Assembly: GCA_964458605.1 (NCBI GenBank)
Contig: CAYWLS010000019.1
Span: 20,904-84,903 of the forward strand
Origin: JBBSNV01 sp964458605
GTDB lineage: Bacteria; Pseudomonadota; Alphaproteobacteria; Reyranellales; JAQSWP01
Direction of reading: 5' to 3'
DNA length: 64,000 nucleotides
The position numbers and the translations under genes were made by a program. The notes beneath the pieces were generated by a model. The model saw only the letters and a list, made by a program, of their open reading frames with translations, was not told the DNA's origin and did no database searches. Below, piece by piece: positions 36,501 through 43,990 of this stretch (position 1 is its first letter; each line of letters starts with the position of its first letter).

Positions 36501-36995
36501 GCCGATGTCGTGGTGTGGTGCTGCGACGAGGCGCCGGGATTTCCCGCCACGCGGCCGGCCGACAAGACGGTGGTGGCCAATATCGTCGAGGCGATGCGGC
36601 GCTACGCAGCCGGCGAGCTGGGCGAACAGCCGATCCCGTTCGACACCATGGACCGCATCATCGCCATCGGCTCGGACGGCATGATGAACGCGGTGGCACA
36701 GGCGCGGCATGGCGTGCTCAAGCCGTTCGCCAAGCCGCAGCACGTGGCGATCGGCTCGATCAACTCGCCGATGCAGTGCATGATGAAGGAAATCTGCGCC
36801 CAGTGCCTGCAGCGCCATGTCGATCCGCGCACCGGGCAGGAGACCATCGTGTTCTCCTGCTTCAACCAGGACCAGCCGCTCGACCAGGTCGACTTCGCCG
36901 GCCTGCGCCAGCGCCTGACCCAGAACGGCGCGCAGGAGAAGCTCACCGCGCAGTGGATCGACCGCGCGCTCAAGCTGAGCGGGCTGCGCGACTAG
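33510..36995 (+). CDS. Nfn-like multidomain iron-sulfur flavoprotein (GltD-like + PyrK-like fusion)
   Basis: A 1161-residue protein. Residues 1-240 match nothing I recognise. About 247-325 hold a GltD-type 4Fe-4S region (CIYCHNQGKDSC, AGCPLEEKI, CAATGHRICNDCMKAC). An FAD domain begins at GRTVLVVGLGPAGF (about 383) and an NAD(P) domain at VVVIGGGLTAID (about 563). Residues 850-1161 are PyrK/ferredoxin-reductase-like: nucleotide site VLVGGGLGNAVLF (about 950) and a cluster with CMMKEICAQC (about 1089) and a later SCF. The order GltD-like then PyrK-like is that of the two subunits of Nfn transhydrogenase. Divergent from ctaA; no clear ribosome-binding site at ATG 33510. Confidence 0.82.
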   Translation: MADLALKHGLTFADLYAREGLVRLDAAFVGWLRGADVELHNRLMAGRADPRALENKDQSALLIALAPHLEDFLADLFGVGAEAKALRAVHQALAPLYDCKRLFVQRQAAKAVKPGEADSIDADAMLAALGMRPPADNGDLDAWELAFARQWAGWMVDEGGNAEPLAKALRYAGWALHAPAGKARHRKGILFKAPHKLDFNRLVPVETEMVHGVTQMRLPRPMWRQRDGFGLTDAGFDLSRALDNAQYCIYCHNQGKDSCSRGLPDRKAGGYAKSPFGVTLAGCPLEEKISEMNLVKADGYSIGALAIVAVDNPLCAATGHRICNDCMKACIYQKQEPVDIPQIETRTLKDVLSLPWGFEIYSLLTRWNPLDLARPLPREESGRTVLVVGLGPAGFNLSHHLMNDGHHVVAIDGLKIEPLDPKVSGVDVAGQRTAFAPIRSMEQIAENLDERTMAGFGGVAEYGITVRWDKNFLKIVRLLLERRAQFAMTGGVRFGGTVGIESAFAMGFDHIALCAGAGKPTYVTMPNGLARGVRQASDFLMALQLTGAAKKDSLANLQLRLPVVVIGGGLTAIDTATESLAYYAVQVEKFLSRFETLAQEKGEEAARAAWSEEERAIGDEFIAHARAIRAERDAAAREGRPPRLAELIDSWGGVTVAYRRRLIDSPSYTLNHEEVHKALEEGISFAENVTPVAVEIDRFGHAAALKVQVREGEAVHDRTLSARAILVAAGTQPNTVLGREDPDHVELDGKYFQAFDEDGNKVTPERIAKPQAVRVLMHIAPDGRAVSFFGDLHPSFAGNVVKAMASTKQGHPVVSRMLARLPAVSGDPRALLARVNAEWRATVHAVNRLTPTIVEVVVRAPAAARAFAPGQFYRLQNFETLSRRSNATSLTMEGLALTGAWVDREQGLLSTIVLEMGGSSDLCALLKPGEPVILMGPTGAPTEIPQGESVVLVGGGLGNAVLFSIGQALRAAGCKVLYFAGYKRVIDRYKVEEIERAADVVVWCCDEAPGFPATRPADKTVVANIVEAMRRYAAGELGEQPIPFDTMDRIIAIGSDGMMNAVAQARHGVLKPFAKPQHVAIGSINSPMQCMMKEICAQCLQRHVDPRTGQETIVFSCFNQDQPLDQVDFAGLRQRLTQNGAQEKLTAQWIDRALKLSGLRD

Positions 36996-37091
36996 TCGCT
37001 GCGGCGTCGCCGACCGGCCAGCCATGCACGACGTCCGTGGCAGGCCGGCCGGTTCCTTGGCAGAGTGCAGCATCCGTTTGAGGGAGCTGCC

Positions 37092-37394
37092 ATGAGCGAG
37101 GATCGTCCGGAAGCCAAGGGCACCGTGCAGGTCGAGACCGAGCGGGTGAAAGTCACCGAGTGGCGCTTCCCGCCGCGCGGCCATACCGGCTGGCACCGCC
37201 ACGGCATGGATTACGTCGTGGTGCCGATCACCAGCGGCAACCTGACCATCTTCGACGGCAAGGCCACCCATGTCGCGCCGCTCAGCCAGGGCGTGGCCTA
37301 TGCCCGGCAGATCGGCGTCGAGCACGACGTGATCAACGACAACGATTTCGAATTCGTGTTCGTCGAGATCGAGCTGAAGGGCAGCGAAGGCTAG
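37092..37394 (+). CDS. Small cupin-domain protein
   Basis: A 100-residue single cupin with metal-binding histidines in HTGWHRHGMDYVVVP (about residues 31-45) and a later HDVINDN. Function unknown; homologous-looking proteins are annotated only as cupins. GGGAG is seven bases before ATG at 37092. Its 3' end overlaps the convergent carboxymuconolactone-decarboxylase gene by four bases. Confidence 0.85.
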   Translation: MSEDRPEAKGTVQVETERVKVTEWRFPPRGHTGWHRHGMDYVVVPITSGNLTIFDGKATHVAPLSQGVAYARQIGVEHDVINDNDFEFVFVEIELKGSEG

Positions 37395-37936
37395 CTAGGA
37401 AACGTCGGCGCGGCGGGCTCGTTGGCGATGCCAAAGGCGCCGATCATATACGAGATCAGGTGATAGAAGCCGCACAGCGCCACCAGCTCGACCAGCTGGG
37501 CGGCGCTGTAATGCGACTGCAGCTCGGCGTAAAGCGCATAGTCGACCTTGGCGCTGGCATGCAGCGCATCCGCCAGGCGCAGGATCGCTTGTTCTTGGTC
37601 GGTCCAGATCGCGGCATTGGCCGCGCCGCCGACGGTGGCGGCGATCTGCGCCGGCGTGAATTTCGCTGCCTCGGCGAAGATCTGCACATGCACGCCCCAC
37701 TCGTATTCGGCGCGGCACAGCGCCGTGGTGCGCAGGATGGCGATCTCGCGCTGGCGCAACGACAGGCTGCCTCTGTCGAGCAAGCCGCCTTGCCGCACCC
37801 GGTCCAGCACGCGCGGGTTATGGGCGATGGTGCGGAACAGCGCCAAGGGCTGCGGCATGCCGAAGGTCATTTTGTCCAGCACGGCTGCGGCCTCGGCGGG
37901 ATAGGGCGGCTCGAGCGGCGCCAGGCGGTTGGCCAT
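37391..37936 (-). CDS. Carboxymuconolactone decarboxylase/AhpD-like protein
   Basis: A 181-residue protein of the CMD/AhpD helical fold (RQREIAILRTTALCRAEYEW near residue 60-79). In AhpD-type proteins the redox motif is CxxC-x3-H; here only C-RAEYEW with a histidine at GVHVQ, so peroxidase activity is uncertain. The segment LVELVALCGFYHLISYM follows. Divergent from an HxlR regulator over two operator-like repeats, so it is the likely regulated gene. Confidence 0.85.
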   Translation of the reverse strand: MANRLAPLEPPYPAEAAAVLDKMTFGMPQPLALFRTIAHNPRVLDRVRQGGLLDRGSLSLRQREIAILRTTALCRAEYEWGVHVQIFAEAAKFTPAQIAATVGGAANAAIWTDQEQAILRLADALHASAKVDYALYAELQSHYSAAQLVELVALCGFYHLISYMIGAFGIANEPAAPTFPS

Positions 37937-37948
37937 GACGGATTCTCC

Positions 37949-37967
37949 TGCTATTGTTTCGATAGCA
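37949..37967. promoter_or_regulatory. Operator-like inverted repeat 1 (HxlR site)
   Basis: TGCTATTGTTTCGATAGCA has perfect six-base arms TGCTAT/ATAGCA with a seven-base spacer. It lies next to the start of the carboxymuconolactone-decarboxylase gene, in the gap shared with the HxlR gene. Confidence 0.65.
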
Positions 37968-37970
37968 TAT

Positions 37971-37989
37971 TGCTACACAAATAGTAGCA
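37971..37989. promoter_or_regulatory. Operator-like inverted repeat 2 (HxlR site)
   Basis: TGCTACACAAATAGTAGCA has perfect six-base arms TGCTAC/GTAGCA and the same seven-base spacer as site 1, 22 bases away centre to centre (about two helical turns). It lies immediately upstream of the ribosome-binding site of the HxlR gene, fitting autorepression. Confidence 0.65.
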
Positions 37990-37999
37990 CAAGGAGAAC

Positions 38000-38326
38000 A
38001 TGGCCACGCCATTGCCCGGCCGCAGGGTGCGCGGCTCCCGGAGCGGCCCGCCGCTCATGGCGGCGCTCGACCTGCTGGGCCGGCGCTGGCTGCTGCGCAT
38101 CGTCTGGGAATTGCGCGACGAGGCGCTGACCTTCCGCACCCTGGCGGCGCGCTGCGGCGGCGTCTCGCCTACCGTGCTGAACGCGCGGCTGGCCGAGTTG
38201 CGCGAAGCCGGGCTGGTCGAGGCAGCCGACGGCTATGCCCTGACCACACGAGGGCGCGCCCTGGTCCGCGCCTTGATGCCGCTCATGGGCTGGGCCGAGG
38301 ACTGGGCCAAGGAAAGCAAACCATGA
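38000..38326 (+). CDS. HxlR-family transcriptional regulator
   Basis: A 108-residue winged-helix protein with the HxlR signature: LMAALDLLGRRWLLRIVWEL, then VSPTVLNARLAELREAGLV (recognition region) and a basic wing. No redox cysteine cluster; single C in AARCGG. GGAG seven bases before ATG. It overlaps the Nudix start by four bases. The adjacent twin operators make the divergent CMD gene and itself the likely targets. Confidence 0.9.
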   Translation: MATPLPGRRVRGSRSGPPLMAALDLLGRRWLLRIVWELRDEALTFRTLAARCGGVSPTVLNARLAELREAGLVEAADGYALTTRGRALVRALMPLMGWAEDWAKESKP

Positions 38327-38727
38327 CCGCCTTGCGCTATCCGGTGTCGATCAAGGGCGTGATGGCGATCGACGGGCGCATCCCCCTGCTGTTCAACGAG
38401 CGCCAGGAATGGGAGCTGCCGGGCGGCCGACTGGAGCCCGGCGAGCAGCCCGAGCGGGCGCTGGTGCGCGAGATCGCCGAGGAGATGGGGCTGGACGTGG
38501 CGTGCGGCCCGATCCTGGATTGCTGGCTCTACGACGTGCTGGACCAGGGCCGGTCTCGGGGCCAGGTGCTGATTGTCACCTATGCCTGCCGGTTGCTGCG
38601 GCCGGGCGTGCCGGCGGTATCGTCCGAGCACAAGGAGCTGCGCCTGTTCGCCCCGCAGTTCATCGACCGGCTGCCCATGCCGGCGGGCTATCTGGCGTCG
38701 ATCCGCCGTTTTCTAGAGATTGGTTAA
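38323..38727 (+). CDS. Nudix hydrolase
   Basis: A 134-residue Nudix protein with an intact box: GG-x3-E...REIAEEMGL (about residues 35-58). It hydrolyses a nucleoside diphosphate linked compound; substrate unknown. It overlaps the HxlR gene by four bases (ATGA), so translation is coupled. Confidence 0.9.
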   Translation: MTALRYPVSIKGVMAIDGRIPLLFNERQEWELPGGRLEPGEQPERALVREIAEEMGLDVACGPILDCWLYDVLDQGRSRGQVLIVTYACRLLRPGVPAVSSEHKELRLFAPQFIDRLPMPAGYLASIRRFLEIG

Positions 38728-38982
38728 GAGGTTGTGATTACTCGATAATTCAGAACTCGCAATTAAATTAAATAGAACGGATAGCCAATCTCCTGGAGCC
38801 GACGCCGTCCATGTTCGTTTGTCTGGCAATGGATTTACCGAACGCCAGGTGCGTGAATGCCTGGACGAAGGCGTGAGATCGGTATCGGGCTGACCCTTAA
38901 ACCTATGCGTCAACCGACGTAAGCTTGGCGTCAGCGGCCGCTCTTAGGCTGACCGCTTCCTTGGGGCACAAGGAGGTTCGCG
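38728..38982. other. AT-rich intergenic region upstream of the B12 radical SAM gene
   Basis: A 255-base gap. The first 60 bases (38740-38780) are strikingly AT-rich for this genome (AATTAAATTAAATAG). Toward the gene there is an inverted repeat GTCAGC/GCTGAC around 38931-38954. A short minus-strand frame of 66 codons has no support. GGAGG precedes the gene start. It looks like a regulatory leader for the downstream gene. Confidence 0.45.
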
Positions 38983-40548
38983 ATGGCCGACATCGTTCTG
39001 ATCAATCCGAAGTTCAACCCCAGCTTCTGGGGGCTCGAGCACGCCCTCAAGCTGGTCGATGTCGACGCCATCCTGCCGACCGCAGCGCTGTCGCTGCTGG
39101 CCGCACTGACGCCGGCCGAGCACACCATCACGCTGATCGACGAGGCGGTCGACGAGATCGACTGGGAGCGCTGTGCCAAGGCCGACATCGTCGGCGTCAC
39201 CGGCATGGTGGTGCAGCGCGCCCGCATGCGCGAGATCCTGACCGAGCTCAAGGCGCGCGACTGCTTCGTCGTGGTCGGCGGTCCGTGGGTGACCGTCAAG
39301 GAAGACTATTTCGGCAATCTGGCCGACGTCATCTTCGTCGGCGAGGCCGAGACCACCTGGCCCAAATTCCTCGAGGACTGGAAGACCGGCAGCTACGAGC
39401 ACCGCTACGAGCAGGCCGAGCGCACCGACATGTCGACCGTGCCGGTGCCGCGCTACGACCTGCTGAAGATGGATCGCTACGCGATGAACAGCGTGCAGTT
39501 CTCGCGCGGCTGCCCGTTCACCTGCGAATTCTGCGACATCATCGTCACCTTCGGTCGGCGCCCGCGCATCAAGACCGAGGACCAGGTGATCGCCGAACTC
39601 GAGGGCCTGCTCAAGGCGGGCATCGACTGGGCCTTCATCGTCGACGACAACCTGATCGGCAACAAGAAGGCGATCAAGGTCATCCTGCGCCGCGTCGCCG
39701 AGTGGCAGCGCGCCAAGGGCTATCCGATGTCGTTCCTGACCGAGGCTTCGCTCGACCTGGCGGACGATCCGGAAATGATGGACCTGATGGTCGAGTGCAA
39801 CGTGCGGCTGGTCTATGTCGGCATCGAGACGCCCAACGAGGAGTCGCTGAAGGAAACCGGCAAGCTGCAGAACCTGCGCGGCAAGCGCACCATCGCCGAC
39901 AAGGTGCACGACATCCAGCGCCATGGCATGGAGGTGTGGAGCGGCATGATGCTGGGTTTCGACCACGACGACGAGACCATCTTCGACCGGCAGGTGGCGT
40001 TCGTCGAGCAGGCCGACATCGTCAGCTGCATGGTCGGCATGATCTCGGCGATTCCCAAGACGCCGCTCTACAACCGGCTCGACAAGGCGGGCCGGCTGGA
40101 TCACGACGATCCGCCCAGATGGGGCACCAACATCAAGCCGATCGGCATGAAGCCGGAAATGTTGAGCGCCGGTTTCCTGAGCGTGATGCGGCGGCTGTAC
40201 GAACCCAAGACCTATTTCGACCGGCTCGAACGCCTTTACGCCAATTACGATCTCGACCGCAAGCAGAGCGGACCGCGCACCGAATACATGCGCAAGCATC
40301 CCTGGCGTCGCGTCAAGCTCAACGCTGCGCTGATGGCCGAAGCGGCGGTGGTGTTCTGGCGCATCCTGTCCGCGGTCAAGGACGAGCAGTTGCGGGCGCA
40401 GTATCGCAAGGTGGTGGCCAGCCTGCTCAGGCGCCGCGCCAGTCCGCAGCTCATGCAGGCCTATGCCCTGAAGACCGCCATGCACTACCACGTCCACGAG
40501 TTGGTGGGATCGATGGAGGACGGCGGCAAGATCGTCAATCCGTTCTAG
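38983..40548 (+). CDS. B12-binding-domain radical SAM protein with DUF4070-like C-terminus
   Basis: A 521-residue protein: cobalamin-binding-type Rossmann domain (residues 1-140), radical SAM core with CPFTCEFCDI (about residue 175), and a C-terminal helical extension (DUF4070-like). FSRGCPFTCEFCD and VGIETPN are typical. Family members include hopanoid and other methyl/ring-modifying enzymes. No histidine of the B12 base-off motif is obvious. GGAGG seven bases before ATG. It is a single gene with no pathway partner next to it. Confidence 0.8.
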   Translation: MADIVLINPKFNPSFWGLEHALKLVDVDAILPTAALSLLAALTPAEHTITLIDEAVDEIDWERCAKADIVGVTGMVVQRARMREILTELKARDCFVVVGGPWVTVKEDYFGNLADVIFVGEAETTWPKFLEDWKTGSYEHRYEQAERTDMSTVPVPRYDLLKMDRYAMNSVQFSRGCPFTCEFCDIIVTFGRRPRIKTEDQVIAELEGLLKAGIDWAFIVDDNLIGNKKAIKVILRRVAEWQRAKGYPMSFLTEASLDLADDPEMMDLMVECNVRLVYVGIETPNEESLKETGKLQNLRGKRTIADKVHDIQRHGMEVWSGMMLGFDHDDETIFDRQVAFVEQADIVSCMVGMISAIPKTPLYNRLDKAGRLDHDDPPRWGTNIKPIGMKPEMLSAGFLSVMRRLYEPKTYFDRLERLYANYDLDRKQSGPRTEYMRKHPWRRVKLNAALMAEAAVVFWRILSAVKDEQLRAQYRKVVASLLRRRASPQLMQAYALKTAMHYHVHELVGSMEDGGKIVNPF

Positions 40549-40566
40549 CGTCCCACCACGCCGCGG

Positions 40567-41610
40567 TCAGGCGATGTGCCATTCGATGGCGTCGCCGTCG
40601 CGCCGCGTGGTCACCGTCATGAAGCGGTCGTGCGCCGCGGCCAGTCCCGACACCAGTTCGTTCCAGGCGTCGAAGGCTTCGGTGGGCACGTCGATGCCGG
40701 CCATCAGCTTCCAGCCGCGCTGCCGCACGATGGCGTCGGCTCCGTCGCTTCCGATCTCGACCGCCTCGCCCTGGGCCGCCTGCAGTCCGCCCAGCAATCG
40801 GGCGAAGGCGGCCGGGCCGGCATCGGCGATGCCCAGCGCCGCGGCCATGTCGTCCTGGAACTGCAGGCCGATCAGCCGCGCCGTGCGTCCCACCAGCATG
40901 CGCATCTCGGCGACGCCGAACAGCGCGGTCATGGTCGGCAGCAGGGAACGCACATATTCCATGGCGTAGCTGCGCTCGACCTTGCGCAGCCGCTCCGCCG
41001 GCCAGGATGCCGAATCGAGCTTGGGCGCCTGGGCCGGATCGAAGCGCGGCGCCTTTTCCTGCGGCGCGAAGCGCACGCGCTCCTGTTCTTTCAGCGCATG
41101 GCCGTATTCGCAGTAATAGCCCTCCAGCCCCGGATCGCCTTCGGTGGTCAGGCCGGTGCAGACGAAGCCCAGCCGCGGATTGCCCAGCGACACGCCGTTA
41201 TGGCCATGCCAGCCATACAGCATGCCGACATTCACCGAGGTCGGCACGCCGCATATGGCGGTGCCCTGCCAGATCCAGCGCGGCGGCGGATAGCGCACCC
41301 AGGCCTTGCGGTCGCTTTCGGCGAAATATTCCGTCTTCACGCCGCCCAGCGCGTTGGAGAAATAGTGGTACTGCGCGCAGGCCACCGCATCGGGCAGTCC
41401 CTGCAGGCCGAGCTTGTTCAGGCCCGGCAGGAATTTCTCCAGATGCTGGCGCCGGAAATGGCCCTCGACGAAGCGCCGCGCCACCGCCGCGTCGCGCTGG
41501 CTCACCAGGGTCAGCACCAGCCCGGTCATCAGCGCGTTGTAGAGCCGGGCCACGGCGCCATGGGCGGCGACGGGATAGCCGGTGCCCGGCGCGCCGGGCC
41601 GGTCGCTCAC
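40567..41610 (-). CDS. Unrecognised 347-residue protein
   Basis: I do not recognise this family. It is soluble and globular, with no signal peptide. Notable features are TAICGVPTSVNVGMLYGW, GLEGYYCEYGHALK with a cysteine that could be functional, and a Trp-rich centre. It overlaps the DUF1330 gene by four bases, so it is likely in one operon with DUF1330, the isomerase-like and the TerB genes. Possible relation to the L-2-amino-thiazoline-4-carboxylate hydrolase-like group is only a guess. Confidence 0.6.
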   Translation of the reverse strand: MSDRPGAPGTGYPVAAHGAVARLYNALMTGLVLTLVSQRDAAVARRFVEGHFRRQHLEKFLPGLNKLGLQGLPDAVACAQYHYFSNALGGVKTEYFAESDRKAWVRYPPPRWIWQGTAICGVPTSVNVGMLYGWHGHNGVSLGNPRLGFVCTGLTTEGDPGLEGYYCEYGHALKEQERVRFAPQEKAPRFDPAQAPKLDSASWPAERLRKVERSYAMEYVRSLLPTMTALFGVAEMRMLVGRTARLIGLQFQDDMAAALGIADAGPAAFARLLGGLQAAQGEAVEIGSDGADAIVRQRGWKLMAGIDVPTEAFDAWNELVSGLAAAHDRFMTVTTRRDGDAIEWHIA

Positions 41611-41903
41611 GCCGGCACGCCTTCGGCAAGGATCGCGCGGCAGGTGCCGGCTGCCAGGCGCTGTTGCAGCAGCGGCGCATAGTGGGCGGAGGTGTAGAAC
41701 TCCTTGGCCTTGGCCATCGACGGGAATTCGATCACTACCAGCCGCTGCGGCGCCCAGCCGCCCTCCAGGGCTTCGGTCTTGCCGCCGCGCACGATGAACT
41801 TGCCGCCGAAGCGGCCGATCGCTTCGGGCGTCTTGGTGCGATAGTCGGCCATGCGGGCTTCGTCATGGGTGTCGATTTCGACGATCAGATAGGCTTTGGC
41901 CAT
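41607..41903 (-). CDS. DUF1330-family protein
   Basis: A 98-residue ferredoxin-like-fold protein. KAYLIVEIDTHDEARMADYR and RLVVIEFPSMAKAKEFY fit the DUF1330 pattern (dimeric alpha-beta barrel). Function unknown. It starts 11 bases after the isomerase-like stop and overlaps the next gene. Confidence 0.87.
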   Translation of the reverse strand: MAKAYLIVEIDTHDEARMADYRTKTPEAIGRFGGKFIVRGGKTEALEGGWAPQRLVVIEFPSMAKAKEFYTSAHYAPLLQQRLAAGTCRAILAEGVPA

Positions 41904-41914
41904 CGTTCCCTCCG

Positions 41915-42514
41915 TTATTTCTTCAATCCCATCTGGCTCAGTCGCTCGCGCGCCAGATCGATGCGGTCGCCGCCCCAGAAGATTTCGCCCTTGATCACCA
42001 GGCTGGGCACGCCGAACACGCCCGATTCCTCGGTCTCGATGCGCTGGCGATCGTGCAATTCGCGGCCGGGCCCGGCCAGATAGGCGGCGAAGCCGGCGGT
42101 GTCGATGCCGGCGTCGCGCAGGGCCTGGCTGACCTGCTCGACCTTTTCCACGTCGAGCTCGCGCTTGAAGAAGCCTTCGAAGGTGCGGTCGACGAAGGCG
42201 TCGAAGCCCGGCTTGTCCCTGGCATAGAGCAGGGCGATGCTGGCGATCGAGGAATCGAAGATCTTCTTCGGTCCCAGTACGGTGAGCCCGACCCGGTTGG
42301 CCAGGCGGCGGGCGTCCATGTAGGCGTATTTCACCTTGCGCCAGTTATGGGCGCTGCGCTCGTCCACCGCATCGAGATAGTTGGGGATGTGCAGGGTGAG
42401 CGGCCGCCAGTCGAGCCGGATGTCGAAATCCCGCTCGAGCTGGCGCGTCGGCGCTACCGACAGGTAGGCGTAGGGACTCTTGAAGTCGATGAAATAGGGG
42501 ACCGCCAGGGCCAT
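41915..42514 (-). CDS. 2-hydroxychromene-2-carboxylate isomerase-like (DsbA/GST-kappa fold)
   Basis: A 199-residue protein of the kappa-type thioredoxin fold without a CxxC. FIDFKSPYAYLSVAP at the N-terminus has the serine seen in this group, and GVFGVPSLVIKGEIFWGGDR near the C-terminus is the typical cis-proline region. In aromatic degradation this enzyme uses glutathione to isomerise chromene intermediates; here no naphthalene genes are near, so the substrate is unclear. Three bases separate it from the TerB-like gene. Confidence 0.82.
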   Translation of the reverse strand: MALAVPYFIDFKSPYAYLSVAPTRQLERDFDIRLDWRPLTLHIPNYLDAVDERSAHNWRKVKYAYMDARRLANRVGLTVLGPKKIFDSSIASIALLYARDKPGFDAFVDRTFEGFFKRELDVEKVEQVSQALRDAGIDTAGFAAYLAGPGRELHDRQRIETEESGVFGVPSLVIKGEIFWGGDRIDLARERLSQMGLKK

Positions 42515-42516
42515 GG

Positions 42517-42918
42517 TCAGGCCTTGCGATAACGCGCGCCGGCGGCGAACTGGATCGCCGCCTGGTCCAGGCGGTCGATCTCCAGGGTATCGGCCAGCAT
42601 GTCGAGCAGGGTCATTTCCTCGAGCGCCACCGTGCCGTCGGCCGCCACCATGTCGCAGGCCAGCGCATAGGCGGTAGCCGCCAGCCGCTCGGGCAGTGCC
42701 TTCTTGATCGCCGCCAGGGTGCGCTCCAGCCCGGCCTTGCCGGCCAGCAGCTTGGCGCAGGCTTCGGCGACCTGGGGCAGCTTGCGGCTGTCGAAGGAGC
42801 GGAACGCCGGCAGATGCCCGACCAGGGACTGCAGGCGGGCGGTCTCTTTGGCGTTCAGGTCGCGGTCGGCGGCGGCCACCATGACCATGGTGTAGATCAG
42901 GCTTTCCTGCGGCGTCAC
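42517..42918 (-). CDS. TerB-like tellurite-resistance/co-chaperone fold protein
   Basis: A 133-residue all-alpha TerB-type protein. The acidic motif AAADRDLNAKE (about residue 15-25) and VAADGTVALEE (about residue 91-101) are the two TerB repeats that bind metal in related proteins. It is the first gene of the set with the isomerase-like, DUF1330 and unknown proteins. The family is not proof of tellurite resistance. Confidence 0.82.
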   Translation of the reverse strand: MTPQESLIYTMVMVAAADRDLNAKETARLQSLVGHLPAFRSFDSRKLPQVAEACAKLLAGKAGLERTLAAIKKALPERLAATAYALACDMVAADGTVALEEMTLLDMLADTLEIDRLDQAAIQFAAGARYRKA

Positions 42919-43051
42919 TCAACTCTCCCATTCGGTTGCGGGTCACTAAAGCTTCGCCCGGCGGCCGGGTCAAGGCGGTGGCGGCTCGCCGGGGTCCGAC
43001 CGCGGCATGGCCTCGACGGCGCCACGGCGGCCCTTTATGGTGCGCGCCGCC

Positions 43052-43990
43052 ATGGAAGCCATCCTCAACGTCGCGCTGCCGATCTTCGCGCTGATCGCCT
43101 GCGGCTATGTCGCCGGCAGGATCGGCGTGCTGGGCGAGGATTCGACCGCCGCGCTCAATGCCTTCGTGTGGTGGTTCGCCCTGCCGGCGCTGTTCTTCCT
43201 GTCGCTGGCGCGGGTCAGGTTCGACGAGATCTTCAACATCCCGTTCCTGATCGCCTATGGCGGCGCCTTCGTCTTCACCTTCTTCCTGTCGATGGCGCTG
43301 GCGGCGATCGCCACCGGCGCGCGGCTGGGCGAGCTCAGCCTGCACGGCATCGCCGCCGGCTTCGGCAATGTCGGCTATATGGGCATCCCGCTATGCATCA
43401 CCGCCTTCGGGCCCGAGGGCGCATTGCCCGCGACCATCGCCGCCGTGTTCGGCTCGACGGTGATGATGGCGCTGTCGGTGGTGCTGGTGGAGATCGACCT
43501 GCATGCCGGCAGCGGGGTGCTGAAATCGCTGGGCAAGGTGGTGCGCGCCATCCTGCGCAACCCGCTGCTGATCGCCACCGCCCTGGGCCTGACGGTGGCC
43601 TATTTCCAGCTTCCGCTACCCCAGCCGCTGGTCAATTTCCTCGACCTGATCGGCAAGGCGGCGGCGCCCTGCGCGCTGTTCGCCATCGGCCTGTTCCTGG
43701 TCGGCAAGTCGCTGACCACCGGGCTGGGCGAGGTCAGCCTGGCGGTGCTGGTCAAGATGGTGATCCAGCCGGCGGCCGCGTTCGGGCTGGCCTGGGTGTT
43801 CCTGCCGCATGACGGCATCTGGTTCAAGGCGGCGGTGCTGCTGGCGGCGCTGCCGACCGCGGCCAACGCCTTCGTGCTGGCGCGCCAATACGATCTGTTC
43901 ATCGCCCGCGCCTCGGGCATCATCCTGGTCACCACCGTGCTGTCGGTGTTCACGCTGACCGGGTTGCTGGTGCTGCTCAAGGTCGGGTAG
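43052..43990 (+). CDS. AEC-family auxin efflux carrier-like transporter
   Basis: A 312-residue membrane protein with about ten hydrophobic helices. The N-terminal half has IFALIACGYVAGR and the second NPLLIATALGLTVAYFQLP, typical of AEC transporters (malonate/malate and auxin-like). Substrate unknown. Start ATG at 43052, with ATG at 43037 possible. Its stop abuts a repeat element and converges with terC. Confidence 0.88.
   Translation: MEAILNVALPIFALIACGYVAGRIGVLGEDSTAALNAFVWWFALPALFFLSLARVRFDEIFNIPFLIAYGGAFVFTFFLSMALAAIATGARLGELSLHGIAAGFGNVGYMGIPLCITAFGPEGALPATIAAVFGSTVMMALSVVLVEIDLHAGSGVLKSLGKVVRAILRNPLLIATALGLTVAYFQLPLPQPLVNFLDLIGKAAAPCALFAIGLFLVGKSLTTGLGEVSLAVLVKMVIQPAAAFGLAWVFLPHDGIWFKAAVLLAALPTAANAFVLARQYDLFIARASGIILVTTVLSVFTLTGLLVLLKVG

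Noticed and set aside
32259..37325. A continuous minus-strand open frame of about 5 kb covering ctaA and running opposite the large flavoprotein gene
   Set aside because: Only the ctaA part has domain and membrane-helix sense. The rest is the third-position shadow of the plus-strand flavoprotein gene, with low-complexity Arg/Ala/His composition.
38713..38913. A 66-codon minus-strand frame after the Nudix gene
   Set aside because: It overlaps the end of the Nudix gene and has no ribosome-binding site or known motif.
42517..42918. Tellurite resistance operon (TerB-like here, TerC-like at 44064)
   Set aside because: The two are not in one operon, point to different neighbours, and lack TerD/TerZ-type partners, so a Ter system is not supported.
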